Positions 39,361 through 51,935 of a stretch of DNA of 64,000 bases are shown here, piece by piece. The stretch covers positions 16,275,962-16,339,961 of the forward strand of contig CM038720.1 in the NCBI GenBank assembly GCA_021613375.1, in the 5' to 3' direction. The DNA is from Megaleporinus macrocephalus. Taxonomy: Eukaryota > Chordata > Actinopteri > Characiformes > Anostomidae. A program made the translations under genes and the position numbers. The notes under the pieces were generated by a model. That model made no database searches, was not told the origin of the DNA, and saw only the letters and a program-made list of their open reading frames with translations. The number at the start of each line of letters is the position of its first letter. Within the stretch, counting starts at the first letter, position 1.

Positions 39361-42300
39361 TCACTGACGTACAGTCCGTCCAAATGCATCCATGGTTTCC
39401 ATTACCAGTGCTAGGTGATCTAAAAATGAGCCGACAGACACACGAAGAATGCGGGCCTCTTCAGCAGTCCACTTTCTGAAAGTGCATTACAGAAGTTTAG
39501 TTGAAATGCACATACAAGTCATGAATTTGCAGACAGTCTACACCTGACAAACTAAATACATCATTATAATTACAGTTCAGAATTCTTAATGCAAAACAAA
39601 ACTAATGCAAATACCGAAACAATAAATTACTGACACACCAATCATTGTAGAAGAACATTTGTAATTCGTATAAACATTATATTCTGGCAAAACAGGAGTA
39701 GAGCTAACACACATCTTCACCATGCCATGAACTATGGATAACTAATCATGTGTAATACTCCTCTGTTAAATGTGAGTAAAGCAAATTATGATATTCTTAT
39801 TCAGTCAATAACTAATGTGTTACATTACTACATTAAAAGGAAAAAGTAATCACCCTACTGTTACGTATCATTTTGTTTCATGTTTCGAAGCACATCAACT
39901 TAACTATGTAGATGCAGTTTTGGGTATATAATGACAAAAGATTTTAGTGACAATTTAATTCTTTAATTAGCTTTATAGCTCTAGCACTAACCTAAGAAAC
40001 AATAGATTAATTGGAAAACAGGCATGTCGAAGTGTAAATTTGATTTATTTTTACCAACCGTTATCCTTTAGTAAAACCCATCTTTAAACCTTATATTTGT
40101 AGATTAGCAAATGCACCCAAAGAATAGCATTCAGTTTGACTCGAGGCTTTAGCTTCTATATTTTTTATTCTTTTTTGCTTGCCTTTAAAACTTCCAAATC
40201 AACATGCTAGGCTTGAAATCAGACCACTTACCAACAGTAACCAGCAGGGGTATAGCGCAGCAACACAAACAGTGGTAGAATAATGTATTTAATGTATTTA
40301 GAACCAGACTACTGGAGATGTCTTATGAGATCTGTGTAACCATGCATTGCAGAAGTTGCAGGATGTAAGCTGGACACTATGGTCCAGATTCCTAAACAGT
40401 GCCACACATTACAATTTTTTTGTTTAGTTTTTTTACTAACTGATGATCTGCTAACAGTATGATCTGCCAACATATATGACAAAAAACAATGTCTGAAAGA
40501 GCAAAAATTGTATAAGTGACAGCCAAATTTGGGACTTGTTCCACCTAATTGATGCTAAAATAATACCAATTTATAGGATATTTGATAGCTTAAAGTCGGC
40601 TAACTGGGTAAAAGCTGAAATATGGTGGTGTGTAGTCATCAACCATGCAATTGGCATTACTAACATTCAAAACAATAAGTTACTATTACTGTAATTAAAG
40701 ATCAAGTGGAGTGAGCTACTATGGTAGAGCCATAAGAAGAAGTCTGGTTTGACATATAAGAAGACATGTTCAGTGCTAAGGACTGGGAATGGGGAAGACG
40801 GAGGCCTGCCAATAAGCATATGTGCCCCTCCTTTTCTCAATGAATATATTCTCCTTTCATTCACCAAGTGGGGCAAGCCTAGTGCAGATGCATAGAGCTT
40901 AGGAAGACATAGCGTCACATGCCATAAAACTGGGGGATTGAGGGGAAAATATGCTGAGTTATGCTCAGCATAGAGCCCACACCCAGTGAAAGAGTGAGCT
41001 GTCAGTGTTCTGTTAATATCAAGTTTGTATTGTTTTACAAAAACTAAAGGAATAAAATTAATTCAATAAAATCAGTCAACCTAGCAAAGGCCACTCAAAG
41101 GCAGAAGCCACACAAAAACAGAACATTTGTGGACTTAGGGAAAGTCTAAATTAAAAAGGTTCGTAACAAATGCCCTGGTAGGCAAGGAGCCATAGCAGAG
41201 AAATTTTCTCAAATACCTATATGGAGAAAAGGCATCGTTTGATTAAAGTTGTTCTTAACAAAACAGAATGTAGTGAACTTTTTTGAAACTTATTGGTATG
41301 AGAGAAAATTATTCTACAGAATTGCTGTGGTTGCATGGTGAACTGGAGCTTGTAATCCTTGGCTATAGGCAAGTTAACATTTTTTTTATTAAGTGCGGAA
41401 TATGCTGCCATATTAGTGAAAGAGAACAGTTGCGGCACAGAGCTACTTTCAAGATGCCATGTCCTACAAAGCTTTTAAAAAGCAGAGGCTCTCCCCTTTC
41501 AGACCACATGAATAAGACTGTCTGGAAGTCAGAACTGGGAATATGACAATGTTTATCATTATCGTGAATTGTTATAAATTAGACCACCATATGCTTTTCT
41601 GAGCACACCATGGATATTTCCAGTTACTTACTGCATGTGTGATTACAAAGAAAGCAGAATTAGTCATGCTTAACTGGATTTAGTGTAAAATGTTAAATAC
41701 AAATAATTGAACTCATAGTTTTGATAGTGTTTTCATAATAAAAATATATGCGACGTAAAAAATAATCTTGAGGTATCATGATGTGATATTTACTATAAAT
41801 AACAGGTGATCAGTCTGCCAACAGACATTCTTTCATAGACTGTTTTGTTCATCAACATATCAAGGGTGTAGATAATTCAAATTAATTACTGTATGTTATA
41901 TGATTAAGTGGTAAATGAATAGCTTCTACATTTATTATAAAGTAAGTGTTTCCATCATCATACATCCATTATGCACACTGTTGCTTGTGTAAAAATGAGA
42001 ATTAAAAACAAAGTTAATTCTGTGTTAAGCACTTACACAGACAGTACGTTGTCTGTTACACTGAGTGTTTTTAGGATGCCTCTCTTCCTAGGTTCGCGAT
42101 CAGGGAACAACGACTGGACTGCAATGGATGCGTCCCTTTGAGAAGGAAAGGGAACTTCTAGAGTGCTGAATTAGTAGTAAAGGCAAATGTCTTTCAAGTG
42201 AATTCTACAAAAATAATTTTGCACAGTTATGATATGTAGCACACTAAGCAGCAGTTTATGATTAATAATGGGCCTTAAATCCCAGTTACATTAATTAGGT

Positions 42301-43559
42301 AGCTAAATTAAGAAACAAATATTAGTCGAGCCTTCTATTATTAAAGTCATCAGAGCTCATAATGCATTTTCTTCCATAGTGAGTGAAACACAGCTGTAGG
42401 ATGTTTGAGTCAGTTTAGTGTCATCGCTCGATGAGGTTAAACACTATTTGTACTATTTACAGTATTTGTTAGTATTAGTTTTCTATACCTGTGGTGACAA
42501 AATTCTGAGATACAACAAATTAATAGTTTATATTACCAAGGATATGAACTAGGTTAAAAATATTCAAGCTATTTATCCTTTAATAAAGTTAATCCTTTAT
42601 TAGTCCCACAGTGGGACTTCACAGAGTTACAGCAGCGAAGGGATAGCAATTCTATTCTATTATACTAGTGGATTATATTTGCCAGACAGTTTTACTACAA
42701 CAGTTTTTCCATTTTACTAACCTGCTAAAACTTTTAAACATGCACATTCTAGGATTAAAGCATTTAGTTTTCACATTTTGTTAACTCATAACTCATAAGT
42801 CAACATAAACTGTATTGATGCAAACATTTCCTGATTCATGTTTTAGTTCAAAAGTGCATACACATTTAAAAGCAAGAGTTTCTGCAAACTCTATGTTAAC
42901 AGACAATGCTATCAAACCCTTCGATGGAAAAAGAACAGGAGGAATTGCTAAGCACCACCCCGCTTATTCAGGAGATATGACTGGTAGTTGCGTTGATTTT
43001 GGGCTGGGATTGGATTTATTTTTTAAGGAGGGAACATTTACTATGAAAAAGACAGCAGCACTCCCTCTCCCGACTAAAGTGCATCGCAGAAAGTAATAAC
43101 ACGCCGACATCCTTGAAAAATGCGCAGATCTCTCCCGTAATTTAAATTTTTGCCGCCCGTTGTAACTTCTAATTACATATCAACGTAAACCTTAAATGTC
43201 TGTCTAGGTTTTGTAATTAGATTACAAAAGCAAGAACGTGCATTCTACCTTTGGAGAAAACGCAACTGTAAGAATGGACTGATTTCAGTCAGCAAAATAT
43301 TGTGCTCGACTCACGATTTTGCTATTTAAAGTTGCAAGAAATTAGCTTAGTATTATTGTTTTAAACAAATAAAAGTAAAGTTTGTTAGCCTTATCACCAA
43401 ACTGATGACCTGCCAATGGCAGATATTCTAGTCCAGTTCTCAGCATTACACAGGCAAAAGAAGCCTCTAAACGATACAACACAGAAATAACAATAAACAT
43501 GTGGTAAAAATACTGCAAGGATACAATTCAAGCTGTCCATTAGAATTACTCGCTGTCAT
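39361..43559 (-). CDS. lage3: KEOPS complex subunit Pcc1/LAGE3
   Basis: Three minus-strand exons: 43559-43525, 42165-42037 and 39475-39361, 279 nt, 92 aa plus TGA. The protein reads ...GQLEFTLEVPFPSQRDASI, then LKTLSVTDNVLSVKWTAEEA and RILRVSVGSFLDHLALVMET. These align with human LAGE3 (FTLSVPFPT, RWKAEDCRLLRISVINFLDQ). Pcc1 is the dimerising subunit of KEOPS/EKC, which makes t6A37 on tRNAs that read ANN codons. Length fits the Pcc1 core (yeast 88 aa); the long N-terminal extension of the human protein is absent. In-frame ATGs also occur at 43571 and about 43595, so the true start may be slightly upstream. The exon 1 donor (gtatcc) is weak and was chosen because it restores the conserved FTLEV. 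Confidence 0.88.
39476..42036 (-). other. lage3 intron 2
   Basis: About 2.56 kb, AT-rich. Short ORFs at 40667-40918 and 41217-41546 show no domain or splice support. Nothing else recognised. Confidence 0.6.
42166..43524 (-). other. lage3 intron 1
   Basis: About 1.36 kb. It includes ctttattagtcccacagtgg near 42595-42615, a motif common in fish dispersed repeats. The ORF at 42815-43096 is unsupported. Confidence 0.55.
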
Positions 43560-43599
43560 GCAGGACGACATTTTGAGATATTTTTCCTTCATTTTCTTT

Positions 43600-45170
43600 T
43601 TTTCTTTTCAGCTAATGGCGGTCGGCAAGCCAACGTATGGTGTATTACCGCCACCTACTGAGCTGGAGTGCGAATTTCTTTTTCAAGCTAGTCAATCATG
43701 TGTAAATTTATCATAATGTTACAATAAAGGCTATAATAAATTAGATTATATTACATCCTTATCTCTACAAGACACAAGGATCAAAGAGATGATTCAACTC
43801 AATTAAGAAGAATAATGGCAATAATTACCATGTACCTTGCAACACAGTTATGTTGTTACAACGTTGTGACAATGTACTGTTTTGGTGCTCACAACATTGT
43901 CAGAACGTTGAAATGTAATTTCTCAGAAAGTTAACCAAAGTGACCAAATCAACTGATCCAACAGATCTGACAGAAATACAGAGTGGCATACACTATACTT
44001 CTGAAATCCCAGAATGTCGATTTAGCACTGGATCATTTAAGCAAAACTTCTGTGGTAAACAAACATGCCTGTATAAAAATGTTAGCTGGTTCAGCTGATC
44101 CTCCATTCACACTCTCCACTGCCTCTCTGGCTGCTCCTCTTATTTGTTTCTCCTCACGCCACTTTTTCCAACGTGCAGGTGCAATTCTCTCCCTTCTTCT
44201 GGTCCTTAGGCTTTTCATGCCATTGATGCTAGTAATGTGTCATTGACTCTCTGTTCCCCACAGACACGGGCAAGTAGCGCCGTATTATCTTTACCCCTCA
44301 CAGATCAGTGGTGCCCTCTGTGACAACCTCATACTCAGATCTTACTTCTCACTTTGCCATGCATCAGTGGACCATGCCATTGCCTTGCTGTTCACAGTGC
44401 TTCACTGTTTTTTAAGTAAATTCTCCTCCACCATGATTTCTGGCATCTCTCTGGGGTTCACTAAAATGGCAAATACTACTTTTGTCTCACATTTGTAAAG
44501 TAGGGCAAATATTTGACACCCTCACAGAGGCCCACTGCTGGATCCTGCCCAACGTGCAGAAGCTGCCTTTGTTCTCCATTTTCGTGACCAATTTTTGATT
44601 ATCAATTTCCCATTTTCATTTACAGAATCCTCTCCAGCCTTTGAACTCTGCAACTTCTCTTGAGTTTCTTAGTCTCATACTGGATTTTGTCTCATTTGTC
44701 TCATTTCAAGCTTCCCCTACCCAGGAAAACACCATTGTATCACCCTAATGCTCTCTGCTTGCATCGATACTCCCATTGTACTAAACAGCAGTGCCTGATT
44801 GTTCTGGCCCACCCCAACCATGCTATTTGAATCATTCCTCAGGGCTGCTTTTCAATTCCATCATTACACCATTATTCTTGCCCCTTGGAACAGGGCGCCT
44901 TGCCCTGTCACTGGAATAGCATCTCATTTTCTACACCAATGGCACCTTCAACCACCTCCACCTGGAAACTATATCCTGTTGTTGTTGTTGCTGCTCTGCT
45001 TGGGGGGCACGGGTGGACTGGAAAAGCAAGTTTTTTTATTTACAGACAATCATCCATGTAATAGACAAAGCCATCATGCTTTTTATTCTTTGTTTCACAT
45101 GGCATCCAGTACAAGACCAAATCATCCTCTGAGCTAGTCACTCCTTGCAGGATACTACTCAGATACACAC
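43600..45170. other. Degraded region, possible transposon relic
   Basis: No intact gene. Stretches near 44330-44470 (RSYFSLCHASVDHA) and 44930-44960 are faintly reminiscent of fish tyrosine-recombinase transposon proteins, but too decayed to call. CT-rich on the plus strand from 44100 to 45000. Confidence 0.3.
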
Positions 45171-45184
45171 ATAGACATTTCTTC

Positions 45185-45540
45185 CACACTCAAAGTTTTA
45201 AAAACAGACAGTTGCAACATATATTCCCCAGTGAGCAAGCCAGAGGCAACAGTGGCAAGGAAAAACTCCCTCAGACTGGAGGAAGAAACCTTGGGAGGAA
45301 CCAAGACTCACAAGGGGAGACCCATCCTCCACTGGTCAAACAGTATTTACAGTATAATAAACTGAATATCAAGGAAAGTAGTCTCTGTTTGAAATCTGGA
45401 TAGCAAAGCTTTAGAAGCTGCACACTCTCTGACTGAGGCAGTCTATGACTAAGTCTTTATGTGGATGTAGGTGTGGGTGTGGGTGTGGGCGTCCCATCCT
45501 ATCTCAATGCTGGTGCATCTATATGACACAGTGATGTAAC
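45185..45540 (-). repeat. L2 3' UTR fragment (minus)
   Basis: Closely matches the reverse complement of the L2 3' UTR near 60890-61200 and the segment 13540-13680 (cagacagttgcaacatatat, agtgagcaagccagaggc, aaaaactccctca). Confidence 0.8.
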
Positions 45541-45544
45541 TGAG

Positions 45545-45830
45545 GGTGTAGCAGTCAGTTTCTTTCTAGCCTTCTTTGGCTGTTTCAGATGTTTGGAATT
45601 TGCATCACGTCTCATCCAACACTTCTACCATGGAGCTTCTTGCTGTCCAGTGCCATGTGGAAAACTCACCTGCATGCCACCAGCACTGCATGCCACAATA
45701 TTTTGTTTTCGTACAGACATTTTGTTCTCCTGCTCTTACAAACGTATTAATGCTTTTCTCTCCTACCTAACACACTGAGCTGGTTGCCACTGCTACTCTA
45801 ATGAGACATCAGTAGTTTTTTCCTTTTATC
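45545..45830 (+). repeat. L2-type 3' tail repeat, copy 3
   Basis: Contains catccaacacttctaccatg, ttctcctgctcttacaaacg and ctgagctggttgccactgct, shared in order with 8885-9290 and 14641-15070. The terminal grassy tail block is absent. Confidence 0.65.
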
Positions 45831-46297
45831 GCTATCTGCTTTTAGAGGCATTACTGGTGACCCCTCCATCACTGTTTGCTCTATGATAAGGTTTGTTGGC
45901 CTTTTGTTGCTGTGTGACTTCTTTTTATTTCTAAAGCACTTACTGGCCATATGCCATCGTATATCGCAACAATACTTGAAAGCCACACTCACTGGTGTCA
46001 CTCAATGATTTTAAACTCTTAGCCCAATCACCTCCAAACAGCCTGCAATCTTTCTTTTTTATTTTAGTTAATATTTTATATGCTTTTGGTATGTTTTAGT
46101 TGTCTTATATCTTTGTCTGAACTTTTACTATCCTATTTTTTATTTGCATTATTTTTAGTTTTAATTTCTGGACTTTTACTATCCATTTATTTATTTGTAT
46201 TATTTTAACTATTGGTTTGGCCTAAATTAGATTTTTATTCTGGATTTAACTATTATAATGTTCTCATTTGTTTTATATGTTACTTGTCTTATATAAA
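45831..46297. other. Unannotated AT-rich stretch
   Basis: No gene-like signal. Repeated ttatttgtattattttaa-type blocks near 46140-46205 form a short imperfect direct repeat. Confidence 0.4.
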
Positions 46298-46490
46298 TGC
46301 GTGGCGGAGGTCGCCGCTGGGATGCTGCCAGACCTCGGCTGTGAGTGGCGGGGTTTGTTGCTGGGACACTGCCAATCCATGGCTGTAAGTGGCAGGGGTT
46401 CGCCACTGGGATGCTATAGATCCTCGTCCGTGTGTGGCAGTGTTCGCCGCTGGGACACTGATCTGGTCCTCAGCTGTATGTGACAGCTCG
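46298..46490. repeat. GC-rich minisatellite, unit about 45 bp, four copies
   Basis: Four units each contain g(t/c)cgc(c/t)(g/a)ctgggA(t/c)(g/a)ctg ... cctc(g)gctgt(g/a)(a/t)gtg. Starts fall near 46301, 46349, 46393 and 46438. An isolated GC-rich island in AT-rich DNA; short ORFs on both strands are read-through. Confidence 0.7.
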
Positions 46491-46599
46491 GCTCCCTGAT
46501 GGAGTAACTTAAACTGCAACTCTAATCAACGGGCAACACTCAATGTTATTTTCTATTTCGTTTAATTTATTTTTATTTTTATAAGGGTTGCTTTCCAGT

Positions 46600-47196
46600 T
46601 ATCTCTCTACTAGTCACTTAGATAAATAATTCCTCTCTTACTTCTGGTTCAGTCCCCCAAACATTCAAACTAGCTGCTGTAACCCCTATACCTGGACTTG
46701 ACTTTGACACCATGAGTAAATTTCAGCCCATTTGTAGTCTCCCATTTTTGCCAAAAATATTGAAAAGTGTTGTTGCCTCTCAGCTCAAACATCACCATAT
46801 CTCCAATAAACTGTTTGAATCTTTTCACTCTCGTTTTAAGTTCACAGCATAGCACTAAATCAGCTTTTCTCAAAGTTACAAATGACCTTCTTTCCTCAGA
46901 TTCTGAACAAATTAGCATTCTCATCCTTCTCGACCTTACTGCAGCTTTTGACACCACTGACCACTCCATTCTTCTTTCTCGCCATGAATCCTCCTTTAAT
47001 ATCACTGGTTCTGTCCTCTATTGGTTAAGGTCATATCTCATAAATCGGAAACAGTTTGTTTATATCAATAATTGTTGTTCTTCCATTGCTTTATTGTCCC
47101 AAGGTTCAGTGCTTGGCGCCCTTCTGTTTATTTTTTACAATTTGCATCACAGAAATGATGAAAGCTAACTTTCTCAAACTAAATTGTGAAAAATCT
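46600..47196 (+). pseudogene. L2-like LINE RT, left part
   Basis: Decayed L2/CR1 RT: a KLAAVTPI-like start near 46665, SLPFLPKILKSVVASQL near 46737-46790, LLDLTAAFDTTDHSILLSRH near 46925-46985 and SLFISIIVV-like continuation. Interrupted at 47196 by a minus-strand L1; resumes at 50333. Confidence 0.78.
47182..47196 (+). repeat. Target-site duplication, left copy (15 bp)
   Basis: aattgtgaaaaatct, exactly repeated at 50318-50332 around the minus-strand L1. The left copy merges into the poly-T that is the L1 A-tail. Confidence 0.92.
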
Positions 47197-47210
47197 TTTT
47201 TTTTTTTTTT

Positions 47211-47519
47211 CAACATTCTGTTTATTGGGAAAACAAGGATTTACAAACAGCCGTCCGATAGATACACAATTTTTTAGTTATTCCCATCAATTATCATCCC
47301 AACCCACCCACAAAACACTCCTACCCACCCAACCTATTCTACCCATTCTCACCCACCTGTCACTTACCGTTGCCATGCTTGACAAGTTATTTTTATAAAA
47401 AAAAAAAAAAAAAATAATAATAATAATAATAATAACAAAAAAAATAATTAAAAAACCAAATTAATAATAAAATAAATAAAAAAGAACATATTTTAAAAAA
47501 TATATTAATTAAGTTGTGA
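47211..47519 (-). other. L1/Tx1 3' UTR
   Basis: Contains a poly-A/T run and (AAT)n at about 47398-47435, plus a C-rich block (cccacccacaaaacactcct) at 47300-47360. No coding. Confidence 0.7.
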
Positions 47520-50317
47520 TTACTGTGATGTAGTGCCAGAATGTCTGACATCAGAGAAGAAGGTAAAGAAGGGGGTCCATATGCAAATATATTGACGAGT
47601 ATCACCTTTAAGTGTATGTCTAATTTTTTCCAAGTAGAGAAATAGGGCAACGTCTTTAAGCCAACGTTCAAATGAAGGTGGAGTGGCACTTTTCCACTGA
47701 ATCAAAATAAGACGTCTGGCTAAGAGGGTACAAAAAGCAAGGGCATCAGAACATGCAGCTGAAAAAGTGCAGTCTTTGGGTGATAAACCAAATATACCCA
47801 TCAAGGGACATGGTTCAATCTTAGATTGAAGTATAGAGGAAAAGCAGCTAAATATAGACCGCCAGAAGAATTCTAAAGCGGGGCATGACCAAAACATATG
47901 ATACAGAGTTGCTGGGGCTTGGGAACATCGATCACACAGATTGTCAAGATTTGGATCAAGCTTAGCAAGTTTAACCTTTGTCCAATATACTCTATGAACC
48001 AACATTAACTGAATAGGACTGTGTTTAGCACAAATTGAGGAAGTATGGATACGGCGAATGATCCTGTCCCAATCATCCTCATCAAAATGAATCTGTAACT
48101 CCTGTTCCCACTGTTGTTTAATAATAGCACCTGGCGATGGGGCTAAGGAGAATATTAGTTTATACAATTTAGAAATAAGACTTTTGGAATTAATGTCCAT
48201 TTCCAAAATATCACCAAGAGGTGATTTCAAGGGAGTGCCAGGAAAACCTGTAAAAACATTTCTAACATAGTTCCGAATTTGTAAGTACCTAAAAAAGTGA
48301 GATTTAGGAAGGTAAAATTTGGTACTGAGTTGTAAAAATGTACAAAAAGTACCATCGACATACAGATCTCGAATCCTCCTAACACCTGCTCTGTGCCAGC
48401 TAAGAAAAGCGGAATCCATCACTGAAGGCGGAAATAACGGGTTGGCTGTAACATTGGCTGTAATTGACAGCAAATACGAACTGAAGCACTTAAGATCGGG
48501 TTAGCAAAGGATCGATTAAAGCTTGATGCAAGTGGAGCACATAATATGGTCATCAAAGAGATAGGTCTAGCCGCATCAATCTCCACCGCTGTCCATGCCG
48601 GAACCCAGTCACTTAACCCATAATGGCCTTTGCACCAAAAAAAAATATTGCGAATATTTGCTGCCCAGTAATAAAACAGGAAATTTGGAGATGCAAGGCC
48701 ACCTAACTGCTTAGGATTTTGAATGAATACCTTATTATTCCAAATAAAACTAGTTATGTGTTGGTCAAGGGTTTTAAAAAACGATTTGGGCAAAAACAAG
48801 GGAATTGATTGAAAGAGATACAAAAATTTGGGAAGTGTATTCATTTTAACCGAATTAACCCGACCAATTAAGGACAGAGGAAGGGAGGACCAGCGGGATA
48901 GATCTTCCTTAACCCTAGACAGTAATGATAAAAAATTACATTTAAAGAGTTCTGAGTATTTACGGGTCAGGGTAACACCCAGGTATTTAAAGTTGTGTGA
49001 AATAATATGGAAGGACGAGGCAGTTTCAGGTAAATCATTAACTAGGATATTAATGGGGAATAATTCACATTTTGTAGTGTTTAATTTATAACCTGAAAAA
49101 GAACTATAGGCTAAAATAGCATTAAGAACCTGGGGCAAAGAAACCTCAGGTTCTGTAAGGAATAAGACCACATCATCCGCATAAAGGGAAATTTTATGTT
49201 CAAATCCTCCGCGATTAATTCCTCGAATTCCAGGGTTTGTATGAATAGCAATTGCTAAAGGTTCTATTGCGATAATGAAGATCAGAGGTGAAAGAGGGTC
49301 GCCCTGACGTGTACCCCAGCCAAGAGGGAAAAAACTAGAACAAAGCCCATTGGTGCACACTGAAGCTAAAGGGGATGTGTACAAAAGCTTAATCCAAGAT
49401 ATATATACAGGGCCAAAGCCAAATTTTTTCAATGCATAAAAAATTTAATTCCACTCCACACGGTCAAAAGCTTTTTCAGCATCTAACAAGAGTAAAACTT
49501 CGGAGGGCGGAAGTGTAGTCGAAGAGTAGATAATATTCATGACTCTCCTAATATTCGAAAAAGATTGCCTTTGTCTAAGAAAACCTGTCTGATCTGTATG
49601 AATTATATCACCTAAAACTGTTTCAAGCCGTTTGGCAAGCACTTTCGACAAAGTTTTCACATGAACATTAAGAAGACTAATAGGGCGATATGCACCACAA
49701 TCAAGAGGGTCTTTACCTTTCTTTAAAATTAGTGAAATGATAGCTTGTCGCAAGGTAGTAGGAAGAACACCCCGTTCCAACGAATCATTAAACATTTCTA
49801 GTAAAGCAGGAGCAAGTTCACTCGAAAATTTCTTTAAAAATTCTGTAGGAAAGCCATCCGGACCAGGGGTCTTGCCACTCTGCATAGCTTGAATGGCTAA
49901 GACAATTTCCTCCTTAGTTATAGGTGAATCTAATTCAGCTTTAGTCGATGTACTAATCATTGGAATTGGGAGGCCCTCAAAAAATGTCTCCATTTTTGGT
50001 AAGTCGGGAGTAAAATCTGATTCATATAATGAGGAATAAAAGTGTTTAAAACAGTTATTAATATCCAAAGGGTCTGAAGCGAGAGTACCCGACTGTGTAC
50101 GGATCTGCAAAATAAAATTTTGAGCGGATTGCTGTTTGAGTTGTGAGGCCAAGATCTTACTAGGCTTTTCGGCATGTTCATAAAAACATTGCCGTGAATG
50201 TAAAAGCATCTGTTCTGCTTTAAAAGTAGAGAGTAAATTAAACTCTGATTGCAGAACTGTTCTTTTCTCAAGGATATCTGGATCAGAAGAGTGGGCACAA
50301 AGAGTATCCAATTGCTT
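47520..50317 (-). pseudogene. L1/Tx1 ORF2 (RT and C-terminal domain), two lesions
   Basis: RT motifs in order on the minus strand: SGKTPGPDGFPTEFLKKF near 49830-49885, YRPISLLNVHVKTLSKVLAK near 49637-49697, TDQTGFLRQRQS, LLLLDAEKAFDRVEW near 49448-49490, GTRQGDPLSPLIF near 49275-49313 and active-site YADDVVLFL near 49165-49195. A C-terminal cysteine/histidine motif (CDRCSQAP...HMFWSCPA) lies near 47880-47945. The frame is open from 50317 to 48419 except for one TAA at 49445-49447. A single frameshift near 48445 switches to the frame 48473-47520. Only two disabling lesions in 2.8 kb indicate a young copy. Confidence 0.92.
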
Positions 50318-50332
50318 AATTGTGAAAAATCT
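50318..50332 (+). repeat. Target-site duplication, right copy (15 bp)
   Basis: Exact repeat of 47182-47196. Confidence 0.92.
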
Positions 50333-51125
50333 GACATGATCATTGTTGGTCCAAAATCGATTGCAAAATCCACAAAAGAATGTTCAACTCACCATTGTTA
50401 ATGAATTTATTGTGATTTTTGATAGCAAGCTCTCCTTCAAACATCATGTAAATCAAATCACCAAAACTGCCTCCTTTTATTTAAAAAACATAGCACGTCT
50501 GCATCCATTACTCTCCTTTACTGCTGCCGAAACTTTGATCCATGCTTTTATTACATCCAAAATTGACTACTGCAATAGTGTTCTCTATGGTACATCTAAC
50601 AAAATCCTAAATAAATTTAGTATATTCAGCTGCACATCTCGTCACTCACTCACGAGATCATATAACACCCGTTCTATTCTTATTCTATTCACTCACAAAG
50701 CTCTTCATAATCCGGCCCCCGTCCTACCTCATTGACCTGCTCCATCATCACACTCCTGCTCATAGGCTTCTTTTTTCCAAGCCAATTAGGACTTTCCCAT
50801 TAGAACAAAGCATCGGACCTGGGGTGATAGAGCGTTCTCCATAGCTGTGCCCTCCCTATGGAACGCTCTTCCAAAATCCTGTCCAATTTTAAGTCATTTC
50901 TCAAAACTTACCTCTTCAGCTCTTTTTAATTTGTAATGTTATCATTTGGTTATACTTTACTTATTTTATTCATATTCAGTGTATGTCTTCTTGCTGTTTG
51001 TTTCCCACTTTTATTCCTTCATATGTTTACCATATATTTTATGAAATGATTGTATCTTGTATTGCTTTGTTTGTAAAGCGTCTCTGAGTTACTTGAAATG
51101 CGCTATATAAATAAAATGTATTATT
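50333..51125 (+). mobile_element. L2-like LINE, 3' part
   Basis: Continues the element at 46600-47196: DSKLSFKHHVNQITKTASFY near 50420-50480, AETLIHAFITSKIDYCNSVL near 50528-50590, then SYNTRS and FTHKALHNPAPVLP. It ends with the L2 terminus gagttacttgaaatgcgcta followed by tataaataaaatg near 51083-51118. Degraded but in order. Confidence 0.85.
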
Positions 51126-51587
51126 TATTGTAATTTTACAGAGTTCACATATTTTCTTGCCACTCTATAGGACTCATTTTCATATGGTATTTTATTTTTC
51201 AGGACCCCCACAGGACCATCATAGAGCAGGTAATATTAGAGAGCTGCATCAGCAGTGCTGCTGGGGTATTTAAACTGCTGGACTGAGAGTAGTCCACCAA
51301 CCAGCAATATCCAGCCAACAGCAGCACTGTATGATTCACGCACACCAGCACAACACACAGTAACACACCACCACCATGTCCGTATGGCGCGGCACCCTAA
51401 TAATATCTGATCTGTGGTGGTTACAAGGAGATGGTTGTAATGTTATGACTGATTGGTGTACACACATATACATGGAAAGCTTACATTATATTATAAATTA
51501 ATATATAAATACAGTATTTTTGGGGGGAATTTCATTTATTTTCAGTAAGTTGTGCTACATATATTTTCATATAAATATTTATAAAAT
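51126..51587. other. Dispersed repeat-like spacer
   Basis: Contains ggtaatattagagagctgca and gatggttgtaatgttatgac followed by tgattggtgta, a block style common in fish noncoding dispersed repeats. No gene. Confidence 0.4.
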
Positions 51588-51935
51588 TGTCACACCGCGT
51601 GCCAATGCTGCATTCATCATTGAACTCCATTTCTCAGCAGGCATCGGTAGATCACGTGACTCCGGACTCTCGGTCAGCTGACCGATATCGATCAAGTTCA
51701 CCTGACTACTAATCATCACATGGACTGTTTAAACTCTGTTTGTACTGTGATTCATTGTTATGACCCTTATCTGTTTTTCGACTCTCAACCTTTTGCCTAG
51801 CCCTTCGTGTATAGTTTGCTGTGTCTTCCTGGTTACAAACTCTTTGCCTGTTTTCACGTTTATGTCTCTGCTTAGCCCTTATTGGAGTGTTTGCTCGGTG
51901 ATCTCTAGACCCTCGCCTGTCTATGTGGAGACACA
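51588..51935 (+). repeat. 5' LTR of the sushi-like element
   Basis: Starts TGTCACACCGCGTGCC and ends near GGAGACACA, just before aatacttcaccgaac and the gag ATG at 51966. The right boundary is inferred from position and the CA end. No second copy is present to confirm it. Confidence 0.6.

Larger units (their letters stand above)
47197..50317 (-). mobile_element. L1/Tx1-clade LINE, 5'-truncated, recent (minus)
   Basis: A 3.1-kb insertion bracketed by a perfect 15-bp duplication in an L2-like element. On its own strand it runs from just upstream of the RT, through the RT and C-terminal domain, to a 3' UTR with AT-rich microsatellites and an A-tail (plus-strand poly-T at 47196-47210). The endonuclease and ORF1 are absent (5' truncation). 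It belongs to a different L1 family from the elements at 1-8711: RT identity to them is visibly low outside core motifs. Confidence 0.92.

Noticed and set aside
42815..43096. 93-codon ORF in lage3 intron 1
   Set aside because: No homology recognised, no splice context, composition unremarkable.
44250..45060. Possible tyrosine-recombinase transposon (Crypton/DIRS-like) relic
   Set aside because: Only faint local resemblance (RSYFSLCHAS) with no catalytic R-H-R-Y pattern readable; left as unassigned.
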